A stretch of DNA of 64,000 nt from Silvimonas amylolytica (GTDB lineage: Bacteria > Pseudomonadota > Gammaproteobacteria > Burkholderiales > Chitinibacteraceae), in NCBI RefSeq assembly GCF_014645555.1, contig NZ_BMLY01000003.1:366598-430597 (forward strand), written 5' to 3'. Positions 28,905 through 38,185 of this stretch are shown one piece after another. The notes under the pieces are model-generated. The model worked only from the letters and a program-made list of their open reading frames with translations. It had not been told where the DNA came from and searched no databases. Position numbers and translations under genes: made by a program. The first letter of the stretch is position 1; every line of letters begins with the position of its first letter.

Positions 28905-29807
28905 ATGACCGCCAGTGCCTTACCTGTTAACCAGCGTCTGTCTGAGCTGATTTTGCAATTGCAGCCCGGATACGGCATCAGCGAAACCAGCTTGCCCGGT
29001 GTGGTCTTGATGCGTGTTAATCAGGATACGCCACGTATTCCCGTGTTCTACGAACCCGGGATATTCGTCATCGCCCAAGGGCGCAAGGTGGGCTATCTGG
29101 GCGAACACTGCTGGCAGTATGACGCGCACAATTATCTGGTCATGTCAGTGCCGCTGCCGTTTGAGTGTGAGACACAGATTCACGGCGCCGAGCCATTTCT
29201 GGGCGTGCGTATCCCGGTAGATGTGGGCTTGTTGCGAGAGCTGCTGTTGCAGATGGAAACACTGCCGGATTCTCCGCCGTCTGAGGCGAACCCGGATATC
29301 CCGATGGCATCGGTGCCGCTGGATGTCATTCTTGATGACGCAATCATTCGGCTGATGCACTGCCTGCAAAACCCGCTGGAAAGCCACGTGCTGGGGCCGC
29401 AGTTGATTCGGGAGATCGTCTTCCGTGCCTTGCAGGGTAGCCAGGGTAACGCACTGCGTGCCGTTGCCGGTCGTCAGGGCAACTTCAGCCGCATGGCCCG
29501 CGCGCTGCGCCGCATGCATACCGAATATGCGTCTGCGCTGGATATCGATACGCTGGCGCAGGAAGCAAACATGAGTGTCTCGGCCTTCCATCACAACTTC
29601 AAGGCCATGACGTTTACCTCGCCGTTGCAGTACCTCAAACGCGTACGGCTGCATAAAGCGCTGTTACTGATGGTGCAGGATGGCCTGAATGTCAGCGCTG
29701 CTGCTAACCGGGTTGGCTATGAAAGCCCATCCCAGTTCAGCCGCGAATTCAAACGCTGCTTTGGCCGTAGTCCGGTCGAAGAGGTCGGGGCGGCGCTGGC
29801 GCAATAA
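28905..29807 (+). CDS. AraC-family transcriptional regulator (AraC_N type)
   Basis: This 300-residue regulator has an N-terminal AraC_N sensory domain (about 20-175, PGIFVIAQGRKVGYLG) and two helix-turn-helix motifs at the C-terminus (about 200-300, NMSVSAFHHNFKAMTF and VGYESPSQFSREFKR). Relatives such as YqhC sense aldehydes and switch on nearby dehydrogenases; the divergent dehydrogenase gene fits this. The ATG at 28905 is chosen over a TTG at 28881. Confidence 0.9.
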   Translation: MTASALPVNQRLSELILQLQPGYGISETSLPGVVLMRVNQDTPRIPVFYEPGIFVIAQGRKVGYLGEHCWQYDAHNYLVMSVPLPFECETQIHGAEPFLGVRIPVDVGLLRELLLQMETLPDSPPSEANPDIPMASVPLDVILDDAIIRLMHCLQNPLESHVLGPQLIREIVFRALQGSQGNALRAVAGRQGNFSRMARALRRMHTEYASALDIDTLAQEANMSVSAFHHNFKAMTFTSPLQYLKRVRLHKALLLMVQDGLNVSAAANRVGYESPSQFSREFKRCFGRSPVEEVGAALAQ

Positions 29808-29981
29808 CTCGCCGCTGAAGGTCTGGTTGACAGTTCATCCGGGGCTAGTGAGCCCATGCACAGTTTTGTGCAGCCAGTTACAAGCTGATGTATTTGCGGG
29901 TCGTCCCAGCGTGAAACGACCCCGTTATTGGCTTATGTGGGTACAAAACCCCGCAGATACCAATAACCCAGGAGATACATC

Positions 29982-30569
29982 ATGAAAAACATTTCCCGTT
30001 TGTTGCTCGCAGTTGCCGGCACTTTCATCTTTGTGGGTGCCCATGCTGCCGATACCGCGACCGAAGTCCAGCGTGATACCAACCAGCAAACCCGTATCGA
30101 GCAAGGTCTGCAAAATGGGTCGCTGACCACCAAAGAAGCCGGCAGACTGGAGCAAGATGAATCCCGCGTGGATCGCGCGCAGGCCAACGCCGAACGCAAC
30201 GGCAACCTTTCTCCTGCGGAGAAAACCCGCATCCAGCGTGATCAGAATCAAGTGAGCCAGGCCATTAACCGTGATGAAACCAATGGCGCGCGCGGCAACC
30301 CCAATTCGGCGTCCAGCCAGCGGATGCAGGCCGACGTACAACGCAATGTCAATCAGGACCAGCGTATTGAGAACGGCGTAAAGAGCGGAGCGCTGACCAA
30401 CCGTGAGGCCGGCAAACTTGAGCGCGGCCAGGCGCACGATGATCACCTGCAAGCGCGCGCAGCCCGCAATGGCCATGTGGGCGGCGGCGAGCAGCGTCAC
30501 ATCCAGATGGCAGAGAACCACCAGTCCAACCGGATCTACAACAAAAAACACAATGATGTCGTGCGCTGA
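29982..30569 (+). CDS. Secreted protein with two internal 65-residue repeats, function unknown
   Basis: This 195-residue protein has a signal peptide (MKNISRLLLAVAGTFIFVGA, cleavage near HAA/D, residues 21-24) and a hydrophilic, Gln/Asn/Arg-rich mature part. Two copies of one repeat run from about residues 30-96 and 120-186. The shared pattern is QR-x-x-NQ-x-x-RIE-x-G...LT-x-x-EAG-x-LE...A-R-NG...E...IQ...N. The repeats look helical and could be a divergent pair of coiled units. I recognise similar proteins as uncharacterised periplasmic proteins in proteobacteria, but know no function. A CAGGAG ribosome-binding site and a downstream terminator frame a single-gene unit. Confidence 0.85.
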   Translation: MKNISRLLLAVAGTFIFVGAHAADTATEVQRDTNQQTRIEQGLQNGSLTTKEAGRLEQDESRVDRAQANAERNGNLSPAEKTRIQRDQNQVSQAINRDETNGARGNPNSASSQRMQADVQRNVNQDQRIENGVKSGALTNREAGKLERGQAHDDHLQARAARNGHVGGGEQRHIQMAENHQSNRIYNKKHNDVVR

Positions 30570-30589
30570 TCAGGGTGATGTTATGACCA

Positions 30590-30619
30590 AAAAAAACGGG
30601 CACTTGTGCCCGTTTTTTT
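30590..30619. terminator. Terminator after the repeat protein
   Basis: A CGGGCAC/GTGCCCG stem extended by 7-base A and T runs separates the repeat-protein gene from the converging DUF427 gene and can act in both directions. Confidence 0.9.
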
Positions 30620-30638
30620 GTTTTGCGTTCGCGCAGGA

Positions 30639-31010
30639 TCAACTTGCTTTCATCTCTACCCGATCCGGATAAAACGCCAGATGTTCCTTGATCTGCGCCA
30701 CAGCATCGTAGGGTGTTTCATACGTCCACACGGCGTTCAACCCGCGCTCTGCGTCGGCGGCGATGTTGTAGTACGAACACTCGCCTTTGTATGGGCAGTA
30801 GGTCTGGTGGCTGGAGCGCGCCAGCAGTGCCATGTTGACGTCTTCACGCGGGACGTAAAACACCGGCGGATAACTGGCTTCCCGCAAGGTGAGGGCATTG
30901 TGTGTATCGGCGATGGTTTCGCCCCATGCTTTGATCACTAGATGTTTGCCGTCATGCGTGATGGCGATCGGGTGATCCGGGCCGGGAATCTTGATGGTGC
31001 GTTCAGACAT
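30639..31010 (-). CDS. DUF427 family protein
   Basis: This 123-residue cytoplasmic protein matches the DUF427 family: PGPDHPIAITHDGKHLVIK, VFYVPREDV and the characteristic TYCPYKGECSYYNI. Structures in the family show a small beta-rich fold; no biochemical role is established. The ATG at 31010 begins at the conserved N-terminus; a much longer in-frame extension upstream is not supported by codon pattern. Confidence 0.88.
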   Translation of the reverse strand: MSERTIKIPGPDHPIAITHDGKHLVIKAWGETIADTHNALTLREASYPPVFYVPREDVNMALLARSSHQTYCPYKGECSYYNIAADAERGLNAVWTYETPYDAVAQIKEHLAFYPDRVEMKAS

Positions 31011-31216
31011 GAGATGCCACTCCTTGGGCGCTGTGTGCATACATGAGGATGTATGCAACACAGGGCAAGGCTTGCCAGTCATTTGTGAGTGGCATGCCCG
31101 CCGGACGGTAGGCGCAGGTCTTGCTTGACCGGACGGCTGCAACCGGGGAAAGATCGCCATTTCACCTGGCCGCACTGCTGTGATCATCAGTCTGGCGCAA
31201 TGGGTACGGAGAGAGC

Positions 31217-31945
31217 ATGGCGCAGAACATTTACGATAACCCTGAGTTCTTTGCCGGCTATAGCCAGATACCACGCCAGACACGGGGACTGGATGGTGCA
31301 CCGGAATGGCCCGCTATTCGCGCTATGCTGCCAGACCTGAAAGGCGCGCGTGTACTGGATCTGGGTTGCGGTTTCGGCTGGGCGACACGCTGGTTGCGCG
31401 AGGAAGGTGCAGTCTGTGTGCTGGGCCTGGATCTGTCGCAAAACATGATTGACCGTGCCCGCAGCATGACGACAGACCCCGGCATCACTTACCAGATTGC
31501 CGATCTCAATACGCTGGCGCTGCCTGAGGGGGCGTTTGATCTGGTCTACAGCGCGCTCACGTTTCATTACGTCGCCGATTTCGGCCAGCTCATTGGCGCT
31601 ATCCGCAACACGCTGGCGCCAGGTGGCCGGCTGGTATTTACCATCGAGCACCCGATTTTCATGGCATCAGAGCGCGCGCAGTGGATCAAGGATGAAGCGG
31701 GCCACAGGGTGTGGCCAGTCAGCGCTTATGCCGAAGAAGGTGAGCGACGAACTGACTGGTTTGTCGATGGCGTGATCAAGTATCACCGCACCCTGGCAAC
31801 AACGCTCAACACGCTGCTCGGCGCGGGCTTTCAGATCCGCCAGGTGAACGAATTCGCGCCAGATGCGGCACAGATTGCACACCAGCCAGAACTGGCCATC
31901 GAGCGCGAACGGCCGATGTTTCTGATCGTTTCGGCTTCGACCTGA
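31217..31945 (+). CDS. Class I SAM-dependent methyltransferase
   Basis: This 242-residue protein has the methyltransferase-11 core: motif I RVLDLGCGFGWAT (about residues 46-58), motif II region VLGLDLSQNMIDRAR, and motif IV FDLVYSALTFHYV. The substrate is not evident; relatives act on small molecules. GGAGAGAG precedes the ATG. It converges with the GGDEF gene, with only seven bases between the stop codons and no visible terminator. Confidence 0.88.
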   Translation: MAQNIYDNPEFFAGYSQIPRQTRGLDGAPEWPAIRAMLPDLKGARVLDLGCGFGWATRWLREEGAVCVLGLDLSQNMIDRARSMTTDPGITYQIADLNTLALPEGAFDLVYSALTFHYVADFGQLIGAIRNTLAPGGRLVFTIEHPIFMASERAQWIKDEAGHRVWPVSAYAEEGERRTDWFVDGVIKYHRTLATTLNTLLGAGFQIRQVNEFAPDAAQIAHQPELAIERERPMFLIVSAST

Positions 31946-31952
31946 CAGGCGT

Positions 31953-33575
31953 TTATGATTCAGCCAGGCAGACCTTGTTGCGACCGCTACGCTTGGCCTC
32001 GTACAGCGCCATGTCGGCTCGGGCGAGGAGCGAGGCTGCGGCTTCACCCTCACGCAGTTCAGCTGCGCCGATACTGACTGTCAGGCGTACATCCGGCAAT
32101 GCCGGCCATTCATGTTCATGGACCGTCGTGCGGATGCGTTCAGCAATCTGCAACGCACCGCTCAACTGCAGGCCGGGTAACAAGAGCGTGAATTCCTCGC
32201 CACCATAACGGGCAATGAATTCGTCGCTGCGGCAGGCGGTGGCAATCAGATGAACCACGCCTTTAAGGACCTGGTCGCCCTGAATATGGGTGAAGCGGTC
32301 ATTGATTTCCTTGAAATGATCAAGGTCAATCATCAGCACGCATAAAGGCCAGCCGTCGTTGCAGGATTCTTCATGTAGTCGCGCCAGACGTTCTTCCAGC
32401 GCACGGCGGTTCCAGGCGCCTGTGAGGGCATCGGTTTGTGCCACGCTTGATAACGTCTGGATGGTTTGCTCATGCGTTTGGACACGCGCCAGCAGCCGGT
32501 GGTTTTCGTGGCGGGCACGCTCCAGTTCCATGCGTTGTTCCAGTCGTGCCAGCCGGCGTTGCGTCGCGTTTTGTACCTTTTGCTCGTTCAGTCGCGCCAT
32601 TTGCGATTCCAGCGCCTGGTGCCAGGCACGGTGGTGATGCAATGCCGCTTCGAACTGGCCAAACGCCTTGTTCACTGCATAGAGCTTGTGGTGTATTCGC
32701 AGAACAAGGCTGGGGGCGTTCAGGATCAACGCATCATCCAGTGCCTGATGGAGTTGCGTCAGCGCGTCGGCCGGCTTGTTCTGGTGTTCAAGCAAACCAG
32801 CCCAGGCGATGCGGGTAATGATTTCGCCCCATTGCTGGCGCTGGGAGCCCTGTTCGCAGGCATCCAGTGCTTCATCAATCCAGGTTTGGGCGGCAGCATA
32901 GTCGCCGTTGCGGGTATGGGCTTCGGTGTAATAGGCCGCCAGTTCGATCTGCCAGACGGCCTTGCCACGGGCCTTGGGCAGGGCGTCGTGGGCGATCTTC
33001 AGCGCCACAAACGCGCTGGGAGTCTGCTCCAGGCGCAAGAAATCTGCGGCCAGGCACAAATAGGTCGCGCAATAGATGGTCGGGTCATAAAAGGTATGAC
33101 CATACTCGGCGGAGCGTAAATGGTGCGTCTTGGCGGTTTCAAAGTCGCCCAGCGCAAAGTGGATCTTGCCGATACCCAGATGGCTGCGTACACACAATGC
33201 AGTGTTTCTGGCCGCGATGGCCAGTTCCAGGCACTCCACCCAATAGCGCATGGCCTGATCAAAGCGGCCTTGCAGCAATACGCTGTCAGCGGCTTGATCC
33301 AGCGCGACGGGCAAATCATTGACCAGCCGATGGCGGCGGGCCGCTTCAATCGCGCGTTCCAGTATCGGGGTGCCGGTTTCCACTTGCCCCTGGTACATGA
33401 GTGTGAGCGCGTGGTAAAGCCGTGCACGGGCCAGCGTAGCGTGGCTGTGCAGTACGGCTGCTTCTTCGGCGATATTCAGTGCGACACGACGCGCTTCTTC
33501 CGGCGCGCTCAACAGCATGTCGGCAATGAGATCAAGCTCTGTATCCAGCAAGTGCGAATGGCCGCTGTGCGTCAT
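31953..33575 (-). CDS. TPR-repeat diguanylate cyclase
   Basis: This 540-residue cytoplasmic protein has an N-terminal array of tetratricopeptide-like helices (about 20-340), a coiled coil (about 340-375) and a C-terminal GGDEF domain (about 380-540). The active-site loop RYGGEEF is at 456-462, and the metal-binding IDLDHFKEIND is intact, so it should make cyclic di-GMP. The product-inhibition site five residues before the loop reads RSDE rather than RxxD, so feedback may be altered. Its start overlaps the stop of an upstream paralogue (ATGA). Confidence 0.9.
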   Translation of the reverse strand: MTHSGHSHLLDTELDLIADMLLSAPEEARRVALNIAEEAAVLHSHATLARARLYHALTLMYQGQVETGTPILERAIEAARRHRLVNDLPVALDQAADSVLLQGRFDQAMRYWVECLELAIAARNTALCVRSHLGIGKIHFALGDFETAKTHHLRSAEYGHTFYDPTIYCATYLCLAADFLRLEQTPSAFVALKIAHDALPKARGKAVWQIELAAYYTEAHTRNGDYAAAQTWIDEALDACEQGSQRQQWGEIITRIAWAGLLEHQNKPADALTQLHQALDDALILNAPSLVLRIHHKLYAVNKAFGQFEAALHHHRAWHQALESQMARLNEQKVQNATQRRLARLEQRMELERARHENHRLLARVQTHEQTIQTLSSVAQTDALTGAWNRRALEERLARLHEESCNDGWPLCVLMIDLDHFKEINDRFTHIQGDQVLKGVVHLIATACRSDEFIARYGGEEFTLLLPGLQLSGALQIAERIRTTVHEHEWPALPDVRLTVSIGAAELREGEAAASLLARADMALYEAKRSGRNKVCLAES

Positions 33576-35116
33576 GGTTGTTCCAGCGGGTTCATGCTGG
33601 GCAAACGCGCCAGCACCGGGGCCTTGAGTACGCTACGCAGCGCTGTTCTTGGGTCATGCACACGGCAGGCACGCAGGCAGATGCGTGCCGCGGGGCCTTG
33701 CATGTGCCGGATCAGTTCTTCCAGCTCAACCACAAGCGACTCCAGCACGCTATGTTGTTGGTCTGCCGGTACCACCAGCACAAAACTGGCGGTGGAATAG
33801 CGTGCGGCATGACACGATTTGTGGCGGGCAAAAATAGCCAGGCGCCGGCCGAGGTCGGACAACACCTGGTCGCCAATCGCAAACGAATAGTGCTCACTGA
33901 TTTCGTTCAGGTTTTCCAGCCGGATATTCAGCAAGCTGGTGGCCTGGCCATCCAGCCGCAACAATTCTTGTTCCAGCCCGCCGCGTTCAATGGGCGAGAG
34001 GTCGGCACGCAAGGCCAGGCGAGCCTGATTGGCCGCACGTTGCTGTGTGGCGGCCTGGCGCTCTTGCAGGAGATCGTTTTCCTTGCGTGCCTGAATGACC
34101 TCAAGCCGCAACTGCAACTGGGCCAACCGACCAGGTGAGGGACGGCAGCCTGGTTCGTCCAGCCGTTTCAGGTAAGCCAGCCGTGTATGGTGGTACGCCT
34201 CGTGGGCAGCCAGTGCTGCGTCGAAATGACCACGCGCTTCTTCCGAGGTACACAACACCAGATACAGCGATTGCAGCAAGTGACCCGTGTCAAATTCGTG
34301 GGCAATGGAGATCGCTTCTTGCAAGTCGCTCACCGCGGCTTCATAGCGACCGCTGTTGCGGTGCAAACGGGCTAGCTCTTTCAGACATTGCACCGTTACC
34401 CAGGGTGAATCTGAACTGCGTGCCAGTATCAGCGCTTCGTTCAGCTCTCGTTGGGCACGCTGGCTGTTGCCATTCTGGAAAGCATGCAAGCCCTGGTAAT
34501 AGAGCGTCTCTGCCCACCAGGTGGGTTCATGCTCGGGCGTGATCAAGTCTTGTGCGACCTGCAGCAAGGGCAAAGCCTGATGCGACATATGCTGGCGCAC
34601 GTAATCACCCGCCAGCGCAATGGCGCACTTGGCTATGGTGGCCGGGTCTTTGCTTTGGCAAGCAAATTCATAAGCTTGCCGACGCAGGCTCAGCGCATGT
34701 TGCGCGTCTTCAATCAGTTGGTAGTAGTTGCCGATACCAGCGCAGGCGAGCGCGGCCAGTTCGGTCTGGCGGCTCATCATGGAAATTTCCAGGCACGCCA
34801 TCCAGGCATCCAGCGCACCCGCGTAGCGACCCAGACCACGCTGGCATTCGGCCATCATCCACAGCGCCTGTGCGCGCTCTGAGGGGGCATTCTGTAGCAA
34901 GCGCAAAGAACGGCGGGCCGCATTCAGGCCCTGCGCAAATTGCCGACGGCCCCAATGGGCCTGGGCTTGCGTAATCCAGCATTGCGCCAGTTGCGTGTGT
35001 TCCTCAGGCGCCACATGGCGACGCGCCCGCCGCACCAAATCAAGCGCGCGCGACTGATCAGAGCCAACGCAACGTTGCGCTTCTTCAATCAGGGCAGCTG
35101 GATCAGGTCTAGTCAC
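33572..35116 (-). CDS. TPR-repeat protein with degenerate GGDEF domain
   Basis: This 514-residue paralogue of the next gene has the same layout: TPR-like helices (about 1-320), a short coiled coil, and a C-terminal domain with the GGDEF fold. The active-site loop is ARYSTASF instead of GG(D/E)EF, and the metal-binding Asp-x-Asp segment reads NIRLENLNEISE, so it cannot be a normal cyclase. The domain outline is kept (GDQVLSDLGRRLA). It may sense, or bind and regulate, the active partner with which it is translationally coupled. Confidence 0.85.
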   Translation of the reverse strand: MTRPDPAALIEEAQRCVGSDQSRALDLVRRARRHVAPEEHTQLAQCWITQAQAHWGRRQFAQGLNAARRSLRLLQNAPSERAQALWMMAECQRGLGRYAGALDAWMACLEISMMSRQTELAALACAGIGNYYQLIEDAQHALSLRRQAYEFACQSKDPATIAKCAIALAGDYVRQHMSHQALPLLQVAQDLITPEHEPTWWAETLYYQGLHAFQNGNSQRAQRELNEALILARSSDSPWVTVQCLKELARLHRNSGRYEAAVSDLQEAISIAHEFDTGHLLQSLYLVLCTSEEARGHFDAALAAHEAYHHTRLAYLKRLDEPGCRPSPGRLAQLQLRLEVIQARKENDLLQERQAATQQRAANQARLALRADLSPIERGGLEQELLRLDGQATSLLNIRLENLNEISEHYSFAIGDQVLSDLGRRLAIFARHKSCHAARYSTASFVLVVPADQQHSVLESLVVELEELIRHMQGPAARICLRACRVHDPRTALRSVLKAPVLARLPSMNPLEQP

Positions 35117-35410
35117 TTTTGGCGGCTTGTCTAACAGGCGGTTGAGGCAGTGTATATTAGAATTTGCTTCCTTGCGTTTTTAGACAGTAGCCTCGCTAAA
35201 AATGTGGGTTTTTTGCCAAAAATGACCTTTAGGTAGTAAGAATTAAATTGTCACTGGCAAACAGCTTGCCGATTTTTGGCATTTGTCGGTCAAAACCAGG
35301 CGTTGATCGATCTAGCTGTAAGGAATGACTTACAAATAAAAACGCCCTGAACAAGGTCAGGGCGTTTGACGCATATCAGCTTTGCTGATGCAAGGCTGAC
35401 TGGCTGATTT
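35117..35410. other. Intergenic region upstream of the TPR-GGDEF operon
   Basis: This AT-richer 294-bp stretch holds the promoter of the leftward TPR operon and the terminator of the decarboxylase gene. It has an inverted repeat GCCAAAAAT (35215-35223) / ATTTTTGGC (35272-35280) and a dyad TGTAAG/CTTACA near 35317-35334. No gene is apparent. Confidence 0.6.
35340..35367 (-). terminator. Terminator of the decarboxylase gene
   Basis: AAACGCCCTGA at 35340-35350 pairs with TCAGGGCGTTT at 35357-35367. On the minus strand a U-rich tail follows. It lies about 45 bases past the decarboxylase stop codon. Confidence 0.85.
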
Positions 35411-37672
35411 TCAGTTCACACAATCGACGTAGTAACTGTTTACGCCGTTCTCTTCTACAGCTACCAGACCGTGGATATACGTCTCGAAACCCGGGAAGCG
35501 CTGGTTGAATTCACGCGCAAACTTCAGGTAGTCAACAATGGTCTTGTTGAAGACTTCACCCGGAATCAACAGCGGAATGCCCGGCGGATAGGGCGTGAGC
35601 ATCACGGCCGTAACGCGACCTTCCAGTTCATCCAGCGGCACACGTTCGATCTCGCGGTGAGCCATCTTGGCAAACGCCTTCGCGGGCTTGAGTGCGGGCA
35701 CCAGATCAGACAAATACATCTCTGTCGTCAGACGGGCCACGTCGCGGGCTTTGTAGATGCCGTGGATTTGCTGGCACAAGTCACGCAGACCGATGCGTTC
35801 ATACTGCGGGAACTGCTGTACGAACTCCGGCAGGATGCGCCACAGCGGCGCGTTCTTGTCGTAGTCGTCCTTGAACTGTTGCAGCGCCGTGAGTAACGTG
35901 TTCCAGCGACCCTTGGTGATGCCGATGGTAAACAGGATGAAGAACGAATACAGACCGGTTTTCTCGATCACCACGCCGTGCTCGGCCAGATACTTGGAGA
36001 CGATAGACGCTGGAATCCCGGTTTCCGAGAAATCACCGGCCATGTTCAGGCCCGGGGTGATGATCGTGGCCTTGATCGGGTCCAGCATGTTGAAGCCTTC
36101 GGCCACATCGCCAAAGCCGTGCCATTCTTCACCGGCCTTCAACATCCAGGCATCCCGGTGATCAAGACCTTCGTCGGTCAGATCAGCCGGGCCCCAGACC
36201 TTGAACCACCAGGAGTCACCGTATTCTTCATCCACCTTACGCATGGCGCGGCGGAAATCGAGGGCTTCTGCCAGTGATTCTTCGACCAGCGCAGTGCCGC
36301 CAGGCGCTTCCATCATGGCTGCAGCCACATCGCAGCTGGCGATAATGGCGTACTGCGGGCTGGTGGAGGTGTGCATCAGATACGCTTCATTGAAAATGTC
36401 GCGATCCAGTTTGGTTTGCTCGGCGTCCTGCACCAGAATCTGTGATGCCTGCGAGAGGCCGGCCAACAGCTTGTGGGTAGATTGGGTCGAGAACACCATC
36501 GATTCTTTACAACGCGGGCGACCTTCGCCAATGGCGTGGTAATCACCGTAAAAGTCGTGGAATGCCGCGTGCGGCAGCCAGGCTTCGTCAAAGTGCAGGG
36601 TTTCGATCTCGCCGTCGAGCAAGCTTTTGATCTCTTCCACGTTGTACATGATGCCGTCGTAGGTCGACTGCGTGATCGTCAGTACGCGTGGCTTCACATC
36701 CGGGTTGGCTTCCAGTTTTTCGCGGCAGAACGGGTTGGCCAGCATCTTTTTGCGGATGGCATCCGGCTCGAATTCGCTGCGCGGAATCGGACCGATGATG
36801 CCGTAATGGTTACGCGTGGGCATCAGGAACACCGGTACCGCGCCGGTCATCATGATCGCGTGCAGGATGGACTTGTGGCAGTTGCGGTCGACCACCACGA
36901 TATCGCCCGGTGCGACGGTAGAGTTCCACACGATCTTGTTGGAAGTGGATGTACCGTTGGTGACGAAGAACAGGTGATCAGCATTGAAAATGCGCGCAGC
37001 GTTGCGCTCGGACGCGGCAACCGGGCCGGTGTGATCCAGCAACTGGCCCAGTTCATCCACTGCGTTGCAGACGTCGGCGCGCAGCATGTTTTCACCAAAG
37101 AACTGGTGGAACATCTGGCCCACCGGGCTCTTCAGGAACGCCACGCCGCCGGAGTGACCCGGGCAGTGCCAGCTATACGAGCCGTCTTGCGCGTAATGCG
37201 TCAGTGCGCGGAAGAATGGGGGCGCCAGCGTATCCAGGTAAGAGCGGGCTTCACGAATAATGTGCCGTGCCACGAATTCCGGCGTGTCTTCATGCATGTG
37301 AATGAAGCCATGCAGTTCACGCAGAATGTCATTGGGGATATGGCGGGCGGTGCGGGTCTCGCCATACAGGTAAATAGGAATATCCGGGTTGCGACGGCGG
37401 ATTTCTTCAACAAAGTGGCGCAGGCTGGTCAGCGCGGTTGTGGTTTCTTCTGCACTGCCGCCACCGAACTCCTCATCATCAATCGACAAAATAAAACCGG
37501 CTGCGCGGCTTTGTTGCTGCGCAAAGGAAGTCAGATCGCCATAGCTGGTATAGCCGATCACATCCATGCCTTCGGTTTCAATGGCCGCAGCCAGTTCACG
37601 AATGCCGGAGCCGCTGGTGTTTTCCGAGCGGAAGTCTTCGTCGATGATCACAAGGGGAAAATAAAATCGCAT
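35411..37672 (-). CDS. Lysine/arginine/ornithine decarboxylase, LdcA-like
   Basis: This 753-residue PLP enzyme belongs to the large (wing-domain) family of acid-type basic amino acid decarboxylases. The N-terminal response-regulator-like wing domain spans about 1-130 (FPLVIIDEDFRSENTSGSGI). The core has HCPGHSGG, FHFDEAWLPHAAF-like LHFDEAWLPHAAF, and the PLP lysine near residue 401 in STHKLLAGLSQAS. The length fits the roughly 750-residue proteins such as P. aeruginosa LdcA. Substrate (lysine, arginine or ornithine) cannot be fixed by eye. The ATG at 37672 has AAGGA seven bases upstream; a TTG at 37687 is rejected. It stands alone without an antiporter gene. Confidence 0.92.
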   Translation of the reverse strand: MRFYFPLVIIDEDFRSENTSGSGIRELAAAIETEGMDVIGYTSYGDLTSFAQQQSRAAGFILSIDDEEFGGGSAEETTTALTSLRHFVEEIRRRNPDIPIYLYGETRTARHIPNDILRELHGFIHMHEDTPEFVARHIIREARSYLDTLAPPFFRALTHYAQDGSYSWHCPGHSGGVAFLKSPVGQMFHQFFGENMLRADVCNAVDELGQLLDHTGPVAASERNAARIFNADHLFFVTNGTSTSNKIVWNSTVAPGDIVVVDRNCHKSILHAIMMTGAVPVFLMPTRNHYGIIGPIPRSEFEPDAIRKKMLANPFCREKLEANPDVKPRVLTITQSTYDGIMYNVEEIKSLLDGEIETLHFDEAWLPHAAFHDFYGDYHAIGEGRPRCKESMVFSTQSTHKLLAGLSQASQILVQDAEQTKLDRDIFNEAYLMHTSTSPQYAIIASCDVAAAMMEAPGGTALVEESLAEALDFRRAMRKVDEEYGDSWWFKVWGPADLTDEGLDHRDAWMLKAGEEWHGFGDVAEGFNMLDPIKATIITPGLNMAGDFSETGIPASIVSKYLAEHGVVIEKTGLYSFFILFTIGITKGRWNTLLTALQQFKDDYDKNAPLWRILPEFVQQFPQYERIGLRDLCQQIHGIYKARDVARLTTEMYLSDLVPALKPAKAFAKMAHREIERVPLDELEGRVTAVMLTPYPPGIPLLIPGEVFNKTIVDYLKFAREFNQRFPGFETYIHGLVAVEENGVNSYYVDCVN

Positions 37673-38133
37673 GCCAATGTCCTTCAAATAAAAACATTAG
37701 CGCTTCGGGCACGAGGCTTATAGGCGCAGCTAGAAAAAATGGGCGCTAGAGCGATCTGTTCTGGATAAGAACAGCGCTCATCCTCCGCATGGCGGCAGGC
37801 GGGCGACTGAAAACATGTGACCTGCAACATGCAAAAACGTTGCAAATCCCTGTCTATCGCTGGGCCGGAGCCGGTCTGGGACGTCCTTGAAAGGCGCGTA
37901 TATTAACGTGTTTTTTCTTCATGAAAATGGAGATTTGATGAAATGCAAAACACCGTTGCCATCGCAACGCCCGCGATGCTTGTTAATCACCTGAGTTTTA
38001 GCAGGATATGTTCTTGTAAAACAAATATTTAAGCGAGTCTGGTCGCGCTTGTAAAACGTCGTGTTTTTTTGCAAAAAAACAGCGATTTTTACGATGGTGA
38101 GAGATGAGCGGCACGGGTATTGCGCCCACACAT
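37673..38133. other. AT-rich intergenic region upstream of the decarboxylase
   Basis: No gene is apparent in these 460 bases. They include an 18-bp palindrome GTTTTTTTGCAAAAAAAC at 38063-38080, and a direct repeat CTTGTAAAAC at 38013-38022 and 38048-38057. The composition is clearly richer in AT than the flanks. It should hold the decarboxylase promoter and may bind regulators or nucleoid proteins. Confidence 0.6.
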
Positions 38134-38162
38134 GAAAAAACCGCCATTCAGGCGGTTTTTTC
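38134..38162 (-). terminator. Terminator after the Sua5 gene
   Basis: Perfect 12-bp arms (GAAAAAACCGCC and complement) with an ATTCA loop lie just past the Sua5 stop codon on the minus strand. Confidence 0.92.
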
Positions 38163-38185
38163 AGATGGCAAAAAGCAGGGGAAAA

